From: Neoceratodus forsteri
Taxonomy: Eukaryota; Chordata; Ceratodontiformes; Ceratodontidae
NCBI GenBank assembly: GCA_016271365.2
Contig: CM057459.1
Location: forward strand, 493,719,501 to 493,783,500
Reading direction: 5' to 3'
DNA: 64,000 nucleotides
Numbering within the stretch: the stretch's first letter is position 1; each line of letters starts with the position of its first letter. The notes beneath the pieces are model-generated. The model made no database searches. It was given only the letters and a program-made list of their open reading frames with translations, and was not told where the DNA came from. Positions 21,745 through 31,706 of this stretch are shown in pieces. The translations under genes were made by a program, and so were the position numbers.

Positions 21745-22830
21745 ATTATGCATCCTGCCTGATTATACTGAAACTGTCACTACTGTAACTAATGCACTAT
21801 ACCTCATCACAGGCAACTTTGAAAATAGGACCATGGTGGCCCTAACAGATTTATGCTGTCAAAAGATAAAGATTTTTTATTACTAGATGGGCCAAACCCT
21901 GCATGGCCAAACTGAGTCAGTCCGAACTCAGATAGCTTGGTTTTGGTGGGGTCCAAGCTGAACACTGGCTGTTCGGCTCAGATTTGTAAACTGTCTTTTT
22001 TTTCTGTTTTTCATCCTCTGCATCCTGCTAGACCAGTCCCCAATCACATGAGTGGGATGCCGAACAGTGTGTGCATGCCAGTCTGTACTCCAGTTCACAT
22101 CTTGCACATGTGCAAACCAGAGTATAAAGCATGATTGCACTGCTGCTGGGTGCCAATCTGGGGAGCAATTGGGAAGGGAGCAGCAGCAGTGCCTAGAGTG
22201 AGGGATCATGTTGCAGTGACATGCTCTGGGCAGCACTGGCTGCCAGCATGAGCCTGGGAGTGAGCTAGGGAGGGTGATTGAAGGGAAAAGTGGGAAAGAA
22301 GGTGAAACAAAATTCTAAAGCAACTGAATCAAAAAAGTCTGCCTGAGGGATGAGTGTAGGGGTGGGAGGTTGGGCCTGTGCTACAGTCGAGGCACCCCCT
22401 TAAAGTACTGTCTGCCCTGCAGCGCATGTTGCAGGCAGGAGAGAAAAGAGGGCACCAAGGAAATAAAAATGATAAAAAAAGAAAATGTAAAAGGAAGTAG
22501 TGACCACCTGTGGTGGGGGCAGAGCCTATGCTATAGCTCAGGCACCCTCTCACTCTGCTGCCTTCAGTGCAGAAAGCAGACATGATAGCAAAGAGAGCAC
22601 TAGAAGAAAAAAAGAAAAAAGAAGAGAAAAAAGTAGAAAACACACTAAAGACTGTGTGTGTGTGTGTCCTGCCATAAGCCTGACAGTGAACACTGTCTAG
22701 TAAACTGAGCAAAGCAACCAGAACAAGCATTTGTCAATGCTGAATGTTTGCTTGCTGGTATTGGCATTGGTAGTGCAGGAGTTAGAGAGATGCATAACTA
22801 GAATGGCAGTGAAGTATTGAAGCAACGTCA
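21745..22830. repeat. Mostly unassigned; two diverged ~130-bp direct repeats
   Basis: From about 22,365 to 22,640 two related blocks share GCCT.TGCTA.AG.C.AGGCACCC and G.AGGCA.GA, each followed by an A/G-rich tail. The remainder has no recognisable content. Confidence 0.45.
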
Positions 22831-23190
22831 ACCCCACCCTCACCCTGCAGATACTGACAGGTGTTGCAGGTGTGCCTTTGGGTCATTGGCCATAACATGC
22901 ATGCCATTCCATCTCACCCCACGCTGCAGACACCGACAGGTGTTACAGTGTGCCTTGAGGTCTTCGGCCCTTACGTTCACCCCATTCCATAAGGAAATAA
23001 GCTGAAATGGGTGCAGTATAGGAGAATGGGGTGAACGTGATGGCTGAAAACCCATAGGTACAGCTCGATGCCTGTCAGTGGCTGCAGGGTAGGGCTGGTG
23101 GTGGGGGTGGAATGGCGTAAGCATTACGGCCAACTAACCCAAATCACCCCCCCCCCGACACCTGTCAGTCTGTGCAGGGTGGGCCTTATG
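22830..23190. repeat. Short repeats around CGACAGGTGTT with a fold-back
   Basis: TGACAGGTGTTGCAG, CGACAGGTGTTACAG and CCTGTCAGTGGCTGCAG recur. CACCCCATTCC at 22,979 and GGAGAATGGGGTG at 23,022 pair, flanked by ACGTT and AACGT, giving a hairpin of ~65 bp. Confidence 0.6.
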
Positions 23191-23234
23191 GTTAGAAATC
23201 CTAATACCCAAGGCATTTGTTGGTATTTTCACTT

Positions 23235-24330
23235 CTAATTTTCAGCATGGGCTTTTTGGGACACCATCTCATGAACAGTGGCAGTATCATTTCGTTACTC
23301 AATCCCAAAAGGTGATTTCGCGCAGGGAGTGTGCCATTCATTGCCACCGGTGTGAAAACACATTTCAGGCAGGATGTGAAAAATGGCAGCTGTACTGTTC
23401 ATGAGGAGGTGGGAAAAAATGGCAATGTTGAAAATCTGGAGTGAAAATATGAAAAAATGATGAAGTTACAAGTGTGCATAGAAACTGTGCAACACATGCT
23501 CGTAACACAGTTATTTTCTGGAATGCTTCAACCAAATTTTCAACATGGCCATTTTGGGACCTCCCCTCATGAACAGTGGCAATGTGATTTCATTAATCTG
23601 TCCTGAAAGTTGATATCACACAGTGACTGTGCCATTCTGTGCCACAGGTGCAAAAATACATTTTGGGAAGGATGCAAAAAATGACAGCTGTACTGTTCAT
23701 AAGGGGGTGTGAAAAAATGGCAATGTTGGGAATTTGGAGTGAAAATATTAAAACTTGATGAAGTTACAAGTATGCATAAAAACTGCACAATGGATGCTAA
23801 TAATGCAGTAACTTTTTGGATTTTTTTCACCAGATTTGCAACAAGAAATTTTGGGACCCCACCTCCATGAACAGTGGCACTGTCATTTCGTGAGTTGTTC
23901 TCGAAAGGTGATTCTGCGCAGTGATCACAAAATCACCTTTTGGAACAAAGAAACAAAATGACAGTGCCAGTGTTCATGAGGTGGGGTCCCAAGAACCCCA
24001 TGTTGAAAATCTGGGACCAAAACTCGAAAATTTGGCTGAGCTATCAACCTAAGTTAAAAACCACCTTTGACTGCCATTATAGGGCTTACTGTCATTTCTT
24101 CAGTTCCCAGTTGGTCTTTGAAGAGTACAGACGTGTTCCTGGTCCACAGAAGATCACTGCTCCTGACCTCTGGAGGTATGGGTGAGGAAGTGCAGGGAGG
24201 TGGGGTGTGGAGGAGGTGTGGGTTGGGGAGGGGGCCGACGGGAACGATGAGGGACTATTTTCTTTTTTTTTTCAGGTTTAAAAAAAAAAATGTTGGGGTA
24301 CTGTTTTCTTTTTTACAGGTGAAATATTAA
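23235..24330 (+). repeat. Family A repeat, copy 1: ~297-bp hairpin units
   Basis: Units start near 23,241, 23,538 and 23,835, each beginning TTTCA.CAT...TTTTGGGAC and containing CATGAACAGTGGCA and a CATTTCGTT-like stretch. The last unit is a strong hairpin: GGGACCCCACCTC at 23,853 and GAGGTGGGGTCCC at 23,978 with TGGCACTGTCATTT / AAATGACAGTGCCA inside. A tail follows with GGAGGTATGG, a pyrimidine tract ending CAG, an A-run, and a second tract ending ACAGGTGAAAT. A second copy is at 32,835-33,700. No coding capacity. Confidence 0.85.
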
Positions 24331-24726
24331 CAAAATAGATTTCGCTACACTGGGGTGGGTTTCCAGTTTGCCAGAGTACTGGAGAGGGGATCAATGCTGA
24401 CCCAGGAATGGGTAAACCGAGGTCAGCTAAGAAAATAAGTACTTGGAGGGGCAGTGCATCCAACACCAGGATTGGGCATCCCGGTGTCGGAAACATCAAA
24501 GAAGTATTTTTTGGCACTCTGAGGTGGGCTCCCAGTGTACCACATTAATGGGGAAAGGGGGAATACATGCTGATATCGGGATTGAGCTCCCCAGTGTTGG
24601 CAAGGGATGAAGACTGGAGGGTGTGATGGGGAACGGAGGGCGCAGGGCAGGCAGCTGCAGTGAGAGAGCTAACATTTAAATTATTGTCCTGCTGTGTGTT
24701 CTGGTTGGAAGGGGGGCACTTTCAGG
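24331..24726. repeat. Family A flank with internal similarity
   Basis: CTACACTGGGGTGGGTTTCCAGT at about 24,346 and CACTCTGAGGTGGGCTCCCAGTGT at 24,516 are related, and a similar line (GACACTGGGGGTGGGCTCCC) follows copy 2 at 33,657. No genes seen. Confidence 0.55.
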
Positions 24727-25270
24727 TGATTTGTTCCCATAATGCTGTTCTCGGGGCAGCATTACCCTTGGGGCAACACCCTTTAGCTCCTCTTCCAGCT
24801 TACTCCTATTGGTGGATTTTGAACACTGGCAGTGCTACCCTCAGGGCAGCACCCTCGCACTCCACCTCCCACCTATCCCTATTGGTGGATTTCGTCCCCT
24901 GCCCCAAGGGCAGCAACCCGTAGCTGTTACTTCCCACAAATATGATTCATGCAAGTCTGAGGAACAGAGGGTTTTAAGTGTGGATTAGAATGTTATGAAA
25001 ATGCTCACGCCAGCAATGTGTACTGCTTGTCTTTAAATATATTGCCCCCCAACCTATTTCCAAGGGCAGATAGAGATTTACAGTTACAGAACCAGTTTTT
25101 TTTTTTTTTTGGGGGGATTCATGGCATATAAACCTGACAAAAAGTTGAACGTGTCAGAGGACAGTGTTATAGTTCTGATGTTAGTGTGACCAACTTTATT
25201 AATTTGCTTTTCCTGAAAGAGAGATACAGAGTGGTATGACTGGACTTGAAAATCCTATAACACATCAGTG

Positions 25271-25625
25271 TGCTTCAGTGGCTCAATAGGTATGTCAGCA
25301 TACTACAGATCCATGGATCAAGGGTTCAAACCTTGCCCAGACAAACATTTCCTTTTTCTGAAGGATAGACATGGTGCAGTGACTACATTTTGAAATCCTA
25401 TCTAAATGCACTGTGTTTCAGTGGCTCAATATGTTTGTCAGCAGGCCAGAAGTCAAGGGTTCAAGCTTTGAGCAGGAATATGCTTTTATGTGTCACTTTA
25501 TTCTGAGTGGAAACAAAACTTGGAAAGGCTAATAAAAACAATGTATTTTGGTGGTTCAAGGTGTATGTCTGTCTGCATCCAAAAGAGCCAGACTTCAAGG
25601 GTTCAGACTTTAACCAGGGGCTTTT
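25271..25625 (+). other. Three tandem tRNA-like units, left arm
   Basis: A-box-like sequences TGGCTCAATAGG (25,279), TGGCTCAATATG (25,422) and TGGTTCAAGGTG (25,552) fit TRGCNNAGYNGG with few changes. B-box-like GGTTCAAACC (25,323), GGTTCAAGCT (25,458) and GGTTCAGACT (25,600) follow 44, 36 and 48 bp later; 44 is the canonical spacing of a tRNA gene. In unit 1, CAAGG-GTTCAAA-CCTTG is a perfect T-arm, and the anticodon loop position reads CTACAGA. The anticodon stem and acceptor stem are poorly paired, so these are tRNA-derived, not functional tRNA genes. Units are 130-143 bp apart. Confidence 0.7.
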
Positions 25626-25786
25626 TCTGTGCTTTGTGTCAAACTCAGTTGTGAGCATTTAATCATATAAGTGTCACAAATCATTATCTTTGTTTTAATA
25701 TTGCTAAATTATGACAGAAGTAAGCGAGAGAATATATTTTATTTATAAATTGTAATAAATGGGGAAGTGCCGTGATGATTGATTAC

Positions 25787-26685
25787 TGGCGCTGCCCCGA
25801 GGCAGTGCCATGATGGTTGGTTTCTGCTGGTTGCCCCTGGGGCAGTGTTCTTGCTGCCACTGGGGAGGCATCTGCGTAATTGGTTCCCATAGGATGCCCC
25901 TGGGGGAGTGTCCTCACTGCCCCTGGGGAAGTGTCCTTGCTGCTCCTGGTGTAGTGTCTGTGAAATTGGTTCCTGTGGTCTGGCCCTGGGGCCAGTGCCT
26001 GGGCAGTTGGTTTGTACTGGCTGCCCTTGGGACAGTACCATGCTGGTTGGTTACTGGTGCTGCCCCTGGGGTAGTGCCATGATGGTTGCTTTCTGTTGGC
26101 TGCTCCTGGAACGGTGCTCTTGCTGCCTCTGGGGCAGCGCCTGTGTAATTGGTTCCCGTGGACTGCCCCTGGGGCAGTGTCCTTGCTGCCCCTGGGGAAG
26201 TGCCTGTGTAGTTGGTTCCCATGGGCTCTCCCTGGGGCAGTGCCTTAGTAGCTGGTTTCGACTGGCTGCCTCTGGGGCAGTGCTATGACAGTTGGTTACC
26301 AGCACTGCCCCTGGGGTAGTGCCATGATGGTTGGTTTCAGTTGGCTGCCCCTGGAGTGGTGCACTTGCTGGCCCATGGGCAGCACCTGTGTAATTGGTTC
26401 CTGAGGGCTGCCCCTGGGGCAGTGTCCTCACTGCCCCAGGGGCAGTGCCTGTGTAATTGGTTCCCATGGGCTGCCCCTGGGGAATTGCCTGGATAGTTGG
26501 TCCCCGGGTCTAAACCTGGGGCACAGCCTGTGTAATTGGTTCCCATGGCACTGCATCTGTCATAGTGTCCTCGCCGTCCCTGGGACAGTGCCTATGTAAT
26601 TGGTTACAGTGGGCTGCCCCTGGGGCAGTGGCTGTGGAGTTGGTTCCTACTGGCTGCCCCATGGCCAGTGTTTGGGTATGTGTTC
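25787..26685 (+). repeat. GC-rich palindromic tandem repeats, left arm
   Basis: Irregular 40-65-bp units alternate CTGCCCCTGGGGCAGTG (itself nearly palindromic) with (A/G)TTGGTTCC or ATGGTTG spacers. About sixteen spacers can be counted. They create long overlapping frames on both strands that are not genes. Confidence 0.9.
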
Positions 26686-26699
26686 CAGTGCACAGTCCC

Positions 26700-27378
26700 A
26701 TAGAAAGGCAGTAGGCACCAACTACACAGGTACTGCCCCAGGGGCATCCCATGGGAACCACTTACACAGGTGCTGCCCCAGGGGCAGCAAGAGCACAGTC
26801 TCAGGGGCACTCAACAGAAAGCAACCATCAATGCACCACCCCAGAGGCAGCGCCATGGGCACCAATTACACAGGCTGTGCCTCAGGGGAAGACCCAGGGA
26901 CCACCTACCCAGGCACTTCCCCAGGGGCAGCCCGTGGGAACTGATTACACAGGCACTGCCCCAGAGGCAGCGAAGACACAGCCCTGGGGCAGCAAGGACA
27001 CAGCCCCAGGGGCAGCGAGGACACTGCCCCAGGGCTAGCCCATGGTAACCAATTACACAGGCACTGCCCCAGGAGCAGACCCAGGGATCAACTACCCAGG
27101 CACTTCCCCAGCAGCAGCCCACAGGAAACAATTACACAGGCACTGCCCCAGGGGCAGTGAGTATACTGCCCAAGGGGCAGCCCATGGGACCAATTACACA
27201 TGCACTGCCCCGAGGCAGTGAGGAAACTGCTCCAAGGGGCAGCCCATGGGAACCAATTACACAGGCACTGCCCCAGGGGCAGCAAGAGCACTGTGCCAGG
27301 GGCAGCCAACAGAAACCAACCATCATGGCACTGCCTCAGGGGCAGCGCCAATAACCAATCATCATGGCACTGCCCCAT
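26700..27378 (-). repeat. GC-rich palindromic tandem repeats, right arm
   Basis: The inverse of the left array: CACTGCCCCAGGGGCAG alternates with GGAACCAATTACACAGG. It is shorter (about 680 bp against 900 bp), so the two arrays have gained or lost units separately. Confidence 0.9.
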
Positions 27379-27517
27379 TCATTACAATTTATAAATAAAA
27401 GATATTCTGTCACTTACTTCTGTCTTAATTTAGCAATATTATAAAAAAGGTAATGATTTGTGACACTTATATGATTAAATGCTCACAACTGAGTTTGACA
27501 CAAAGCACAAAAAAATT

Positions 27518-27885
27518 TCCCTGCTTAAGGTTTCAACCCTTGAAGTCTGGCTCTTTTGGATGCAGACAGACATACACCTTGAGCCACCAAAATACACTGT
27601 TTTTATTAGTTTTCCCAAGTTTTGTTTCTACTCAGAATAAGGTGACACATAAAAAAATAATCCCACTGCTTAAGGCACGAACCCTTGCCTTGTGGATCTT
27701 TTGTATGCTGACATACGTACTGAGCCACAGAAGAACAATAAAGTTAGATAGGATTTCAAAATGTAGTCACTACTCCAATATCTATCCTTCAGAAAAAAGA
27801 ATGTTTCCCTGGTCCAGGTCTGAATCCTTCACCCATGGATTTCTAGCATGCTGCCATACCTATTGAGCTACTGAAGCACGCTGAT
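27518..27885 (-). other. Three tandem tRNA-like units, right arm
   Basis: On the minus strand: A-box TAGCTCAATAGG (27,857-27,868) with B-box GGATTCAGACC (27,815-27,825); A-box TGGCTCAGTACG (27,716-27,727) with GGTTCGTGCC (27,674-27,683); A-box TGGCTCAAGGTG (27,575-27,586) with GGTTGAAACC (27,529-27,538). A-to-B spacings are 43, 44 and 48 bp. They mirror the left-arm units one for one, and in places keep a better match to the tRNA consensus (for example the CG of GGTTCG). Confidence 0.7.
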
Positions 27886-27974
27886 GTTCTAAAGGATTTT
27901 CAAGTCTAGTCATGCTACTCCATATCTCTCTTTCAGAAAAAGCTAATTAATTAATAAAGTTGGTTACACTAGCA

Positions 27975-28461
27975 GTCCAGAGGAGGGCAACTAAAATGGT
28001 GCAGGGTCTGCAAGAGAAGCCGTATGAGGAGAGACTAAAGGAGCTTAATATGTATACCCTTGAGGAAAGAAGGGAGAGGGGGGACATGATAGAAACTTTC
28101 AAGTACCTCAAGGGAATCAACAAAGTCCAAGAGGGTAGCATCTTTCAGAAAAAGAGACTTGCAAGAACAAGAGGACACAATTTAAAGATAGAAGGAAGGC
28201 GGTTCAGGCAATGGAGGAAGTATTATTTCACAGAGAGGGTAGTGGATGCATGGAACAGCCTTCCTGAGGAAGTTGTGGAGTCTAAAACTGTGGGAGAATT
28301 CAAGAATGCATGGGACAGACATAAGGCAATTCTTGTGGGGGGCAGGAAGATATAGGCTGTTGGTTAACTAGGATCTGCGGCCTATCCTGTAGGTAGGGAA
28401 ATGGGCAGACTAGATGGGCCTAGCAGTCCTTATCTGCCGTCAAAGTCTATGTTTCTATGTA
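27975..28461 (+). pseudogene. CR1 LINE, 5'-truncated copy in the right arm
   Basis: The plus strand encodes the CR1 ORF2 C-terminus: [78 protein letters not shown], then a stop at about 28,353. The 3' end reads GGGCAGACTAGATGGGCC, CCTTATCTGCCGTCAA, TCTATGTTTCTATG, the usual CR1-type tail. The reading frame is open over 131 codons. The insertion point is visible by comparison with the left arm, where CACTAACATCAG is uninterrupted. Confidence 0.95.
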
Positions 28462-28895
28462 ACATCAGAACAATAACACAGTGTTCTGAACTTTCTGTCA
28501 GTTTTATATGACATGAAATCGCCCCCCCCCACACCAAAAAAAACCTGGTTCTGTAATTGTAAATCTCTATCTGCCCTTAGAAATATGTTTGGGGTAGGCA
28601 ACATATTCAAAGACAAGCAGTACACATTGCTGGGGGGAGCATTTCCATAACATTCTTATCTACCCTTAAAACCCTCAATTCCTCAGACTTGTACCAATCA
28701 GATTTTTGGGGACAGGGAACTAAATCCACCAATAGGGATAGGTGGGAGGTGGAGCACGAGGGTGCTGCCCCAGGGCAGCTCCGCCAGTGGGGGAAATCCA
28801 CCAGTAGGAGTAAGCTGGAGGAGGAGCTAAAGGGTGCTGCCCCGGGGGCAGCACTGCCACAAGAACAGCATTACAGGAACAAAACACACTCGAGC

Positions 28896-30454
28896 AAGGG
28901 GGGAGCTCACGATGCAATGACAAAACTGCCCCTGATTGCAGTGGCAGATTTCTTTCAAGTGCAGTGCTCACTCTGAAACTACCGTCATCAGCAGCTTCTG
29001 CATTAATTGGTGGCCGAGGGACACGCCCATTAATCTGTCCACTGCATTGGCCACTACACTGCCACACCTCTGCAATGCTCTACTATCTCAATATGTTTCT
29101 TGTGAGCTGCACACGCAAGCAAACATAAAAAAGCCTTGGCTAGTGAGACTGCAATCAACCCATGTGTTAAGCATGTTGGGCTAGCCAGCCACTTTTAAAA
29201 AGAACTGAACATGTTTTGTTCGTTATTAAAAACTCCAGCATTGGTGTGTCTCCTGCTGTTTGTAAAATTGTGTGTGTCTCATTCAGCCTGTAATAGAGAA
29301 AGTCCCTTGGCTAGCATGCACTAGCTTTTATGGCTACTCACTTTTCAAAAAGTACCCAGTTTAATCTCAAAGTCTTGCTTGAAATGGAAGCATTTTTGTG
29401 TATTTTGATGTTTAACAAATTGTATTGCTCTTGGATACCATGTAGATCAGAATCCCGTTGGCTAACATGATGTAAACTAGCTACATGGGGGGGGGGGGGC
29501 AGTTGACTGCTGTTTGGCTATTTAATTTGCAAGCTGGTCAGAAACCTCTTTTTATAAAACCAGATGCAGTGTATCTCAGATAGTACACTCTGTACTGTTA
29601 TGCTGCTGTCCCTTTTCATTTTGTTGTGTTTTTCTCCTAGTTATGTCTTTTTCTTCCCACACTAATACATACAGGGCAATACAGGCAAATCCAAACCCAA
29701 ACTCTTTGCAAAACGAAATGCAAACTCATCTTGGATTTTCAAAATCCAGAACCAAATACAAATCCACCCTAGATTTGCCTCTCCCTAGGGACAAAATAGA
29801 AGTGGGTTACCATGCACTTGCATATTTGATTGGAACAACTTGCCTCAGGACCTATTGTATAGCTGTTAGCAATTTTGAATGGCTTTAAACCAATGTTTTG
29901 AAGTATGTGCCTGCAAAGTTTTACTTGCCTTACTGTCTCTAACTAATGTGAGGTTGGTACTGTTGTGATTTTTTATGGAATGGCTGTTTTAAATGAGAGG
30001 CTGCTATTTTACTGGGTCATGCTTGCAAACCAGATGTTTCAGCTCAAGCGGTTATCCCAGTGGGTAGAAATTTAACAAACAATTACATTGTGGCTCACAG
30101 GTCATGCCTCTTCATTCTACTGTCCCGTATACCAGTTTGTGTGAAGAGTTTGTTTCACGTTGGTTAGTGTGCACCTATCGCCATCTAGTGGACACTGAGA
30201 TACATTACATACCACAGAAGCCTAGGAGTCCTTAGGCACTGTGAACAGAGGGTAGTGCATGTTGCTTTTGTTTGGCATAAATATGCTGCATGTATCTGCT
30301 TCCCACTGCCAGCTATTTACCATTTCTAGGGGACTACTCCACATTACTAGTGAAAATGACTGCGCCTCTGGTTGCACAACCATAATGTAGTACAAACATT
30401 TATATATTTTTAATCACTTTTACCTAGGATAGCCCAGTTGGAATGGAATATCTC
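28896..30454. other. Unassigned interval
   Basis: No coding domain found. A 13-base G-run lies at about 29,488. ATCGCCATCTAGTGG at 30,177-30,191 is a CTCF-like motif on the minus strand. The rest is AT-rich single-copy-looking sequence. Confidence 0.4.
30177..30191 (-). promoter_or_regulatory. CTCF-like motif
   Basis: Read on the minus strand it is CCACTAGATGGCGAT, matching the CTCF core pattern at about 14 of 15 positions. Pattern match only. Confidence 0.3.
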
Positions 30455-30660
30455 ATTATTTATTTATTTAAAAGTTTAACCAGGGAGGCACACTGAGCTG
30501 GGCTGTTCGTTTCCAGGTGCATCCTGGGGGAGAGGGTAAGGGGATAAACAATACAAATATAACAGTGCACAATAAACAAGTAGATAAGATGCAACACTAC
30601 AACATGCTAGTGTGTTAGAACATATTACGTATTACATCAGTCAAATATCATTTCCAGTGG
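30455..30660 (-). repeat. LINE 3' end with (AAATA)n tail, copy 1
   Basis: Starts TTATTTATTTATTTAAAAGT, then TTAACCAGGGAGGCACACTG and TTCGTTTCCAGGTGCATC. Inverted, this is the same 3' end as at 41,036 and 31,464, so it belongs to the LINE family of 37,381-41,036. The copy is 5'-truncated. Confidence 0.85.
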
Positions 30661-30887
30661 GGCCCTTAATGCTACCTCTGGATTCACTGCAGTATGCCTG
30701 CAGCAGGAACCAGTAGGAAACTACAGGGAGAAGTCTGCTCTATCCCAAGGTAAAAGCAAGCTTACCATTAAAAGAGGAGGCGCACTAACTCACCAAGAGA
30801 ATATTTATTTTATTCTGTATATATTTATATAATTATTAATTAGGATTGCTCAGGGATTCAAAGGGGATCTTAATTTTTTTTTAATAA

Positions 30888-31310
30888 ATGGGGCAAAGGA
30901 GAGTCAGGTATAAAGTGGGGCCACTGTTCACTGAGGAAGGGGAAGAACCACTGAGTGAGGCACTAGGCACTGCAGAGGTCCTGAATAATTACATTGAGTT
31001 AGTATTTTGCAAGGACGTCAGGAGACATGGCCAGCTGGGGGTGGCAATTGTTGGAGAAGTGCAGGCTGAACTCACAGTAGTGCTGTTCACACCAGAATTA
31101 GTTGGTAAGCATCTGAAGGGTGTGGATATGGAAAAATTCCAGGGTCTCAATGGTATCCACCCAACAAATAGTGAAGTTGAAAGTGGTCCTGGCCAGAGCC
31201 TTAGATGATATCTTTCAAGGTTCCTTACATACAGAGATAGTGCCAGAGGACAGGAAAACAGTCAGTGTCATTCACCTATTAGAGAAAGGTAAGGTCAGAC
31301 CCAAATAAGT
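30888..31310 (+). pseudogene. CR1-like LINE ORF2 fragment
   Basis: Plus-strand pieces give GTAEVLNNYIELVFCKD, LLKG-like KHLKGVDMEKFQGLNGIHP, then after a frameshift LARALDDIFQGSLHTEIVPED. This is the linker between endonuclease and RT of CR1 (pattern AEVLN..F..VF, L.GLD..KS.GPDGIHP, IF..SL.TG.VPEDWK). Frameshifts disrupt it. The next part of the same gene appears at 31,500. Confidence 0.85.
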
Positions 31311-31344
31311 GGAGACCTGTGAGCTATACCAAACATATTTATGC

Positions 31345-31464
31345 ATGTTTTTTTCTTCTGTATTACTGTACCATTGTAACCCCCCCCCACCGGGCACATC
31401 TGGAATCGAGCGATACTCTGCTCAGTATGCCTTCTTGGTAAATCTCTTAAATAAATAAATAAAT
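31345..31464 (+). repeat. LINE 3' end with (AAATA)n tail, copy 2
   Basis: TGTATTACTGTACCATTGTA, a C-run, GGGCACATCTGGAATC, CTGCTCAGTATGCCTTCTTG and TAAATAAATAAATAAAT match the 3' end of the LINE at 37,381-41,036. It is inserted within the CR1-like fragment. Confidence 0.85.
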
Positions 31465-31499
31465 AGTCTGATGTGTGGCAAAATGATTTAGTCAATCAC

Positions 31500-31580
31500 A
31501 AGATAGGTACTTAGAGAGGTGGATAGGGGCCAGTTGATGGATGTAGTCTATCTGAACCTCTGCAATGCCTTTGACATTCT
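31500..31580 (+). pseudogene. CR1-like RT block, continuation
   Basis: Encodes MDVVYLNLCNAFDILSQ, corresponding to the CR1 RT block VYLDFSKAFDTVSH with the first catalytic Asp changed to Asn. It resumes the CR1-like gene after the inserted LINE tail. Confidence 0.75.
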
Positions 31581-31589
31581 GTCACAATG

Positions 31590-31706
31590 TGCATCATAAG
31601 GTTTTTATTACGTACCCGAGGTATGTGATGAGCCATAAACCTTGAGAGTGAAGCTCAAGAGGTTCATGAGGTCATCACACATTAAGGGTGTGTACAAAAC
31701 TCATAA
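31590..31706. repeat. Fold-back palindrome related to 19,601-19,796
   Basis: GTTTTTATTACGTACCC on the left pairs with the right end ..TGTGTACAAAACTCATAAAAAC; the centre AAACCTTGAGAGTGAAGCTC then AAGAGGTT parallels the centre of the 19.6-kb fold-back. Confidence 0.8.

Larger units (their letters stand above)
24727..28895. repeat. Giant inverted repeat (~2-kb arms) with tRNA-like triplets
   Basis: Left arm about 24,727-26,685 is mirrored by right arm about 26,700-28,895. Matching landmarks, outer to inner: CATAATGCTGTTCT / AGAACAGCATTA; CCTCCCACCTATCCCTATTGG (24,860) / its inverse (28,736); GTGTACTGCTTGTCTTT / AAAGACAAGCAGTACAC; three tRNA-like units; TAATCATATAAGTGTCACAAATC / its inverse (27,457); TTTATAAATTGTAAT / ATTACAATTTATAAA; then GC-rich palindromic repeats to the centre near 26,690. 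The right arm carries an extra CR1 (27,975-28,461). The arms are diverged by many point changes, so it is old. No transposase was found; it could be a fold-back transposon or a duplicated inversion. Confidence 0.93.

Noticed and set aside
25257..25340. Functional tRNA gene
   Set aside because: A- and B-boxes and the T-arm are good, but anticodon and acceptor stems do not pair, so it is tRNA-derived only.
25739..27378. Many overlapping open frames on both strands (Gly/Trp/Cys-rich or Gln/Pro-rich)
   Set aside because: By-products of the GC-rich palindromic tandem repeats.
30888..31208. Novel host gene with a 106-codon open frame
   Set aside because: The wording matches the CR1 linker between endonuclease and RT, so it is a LINE fragment.
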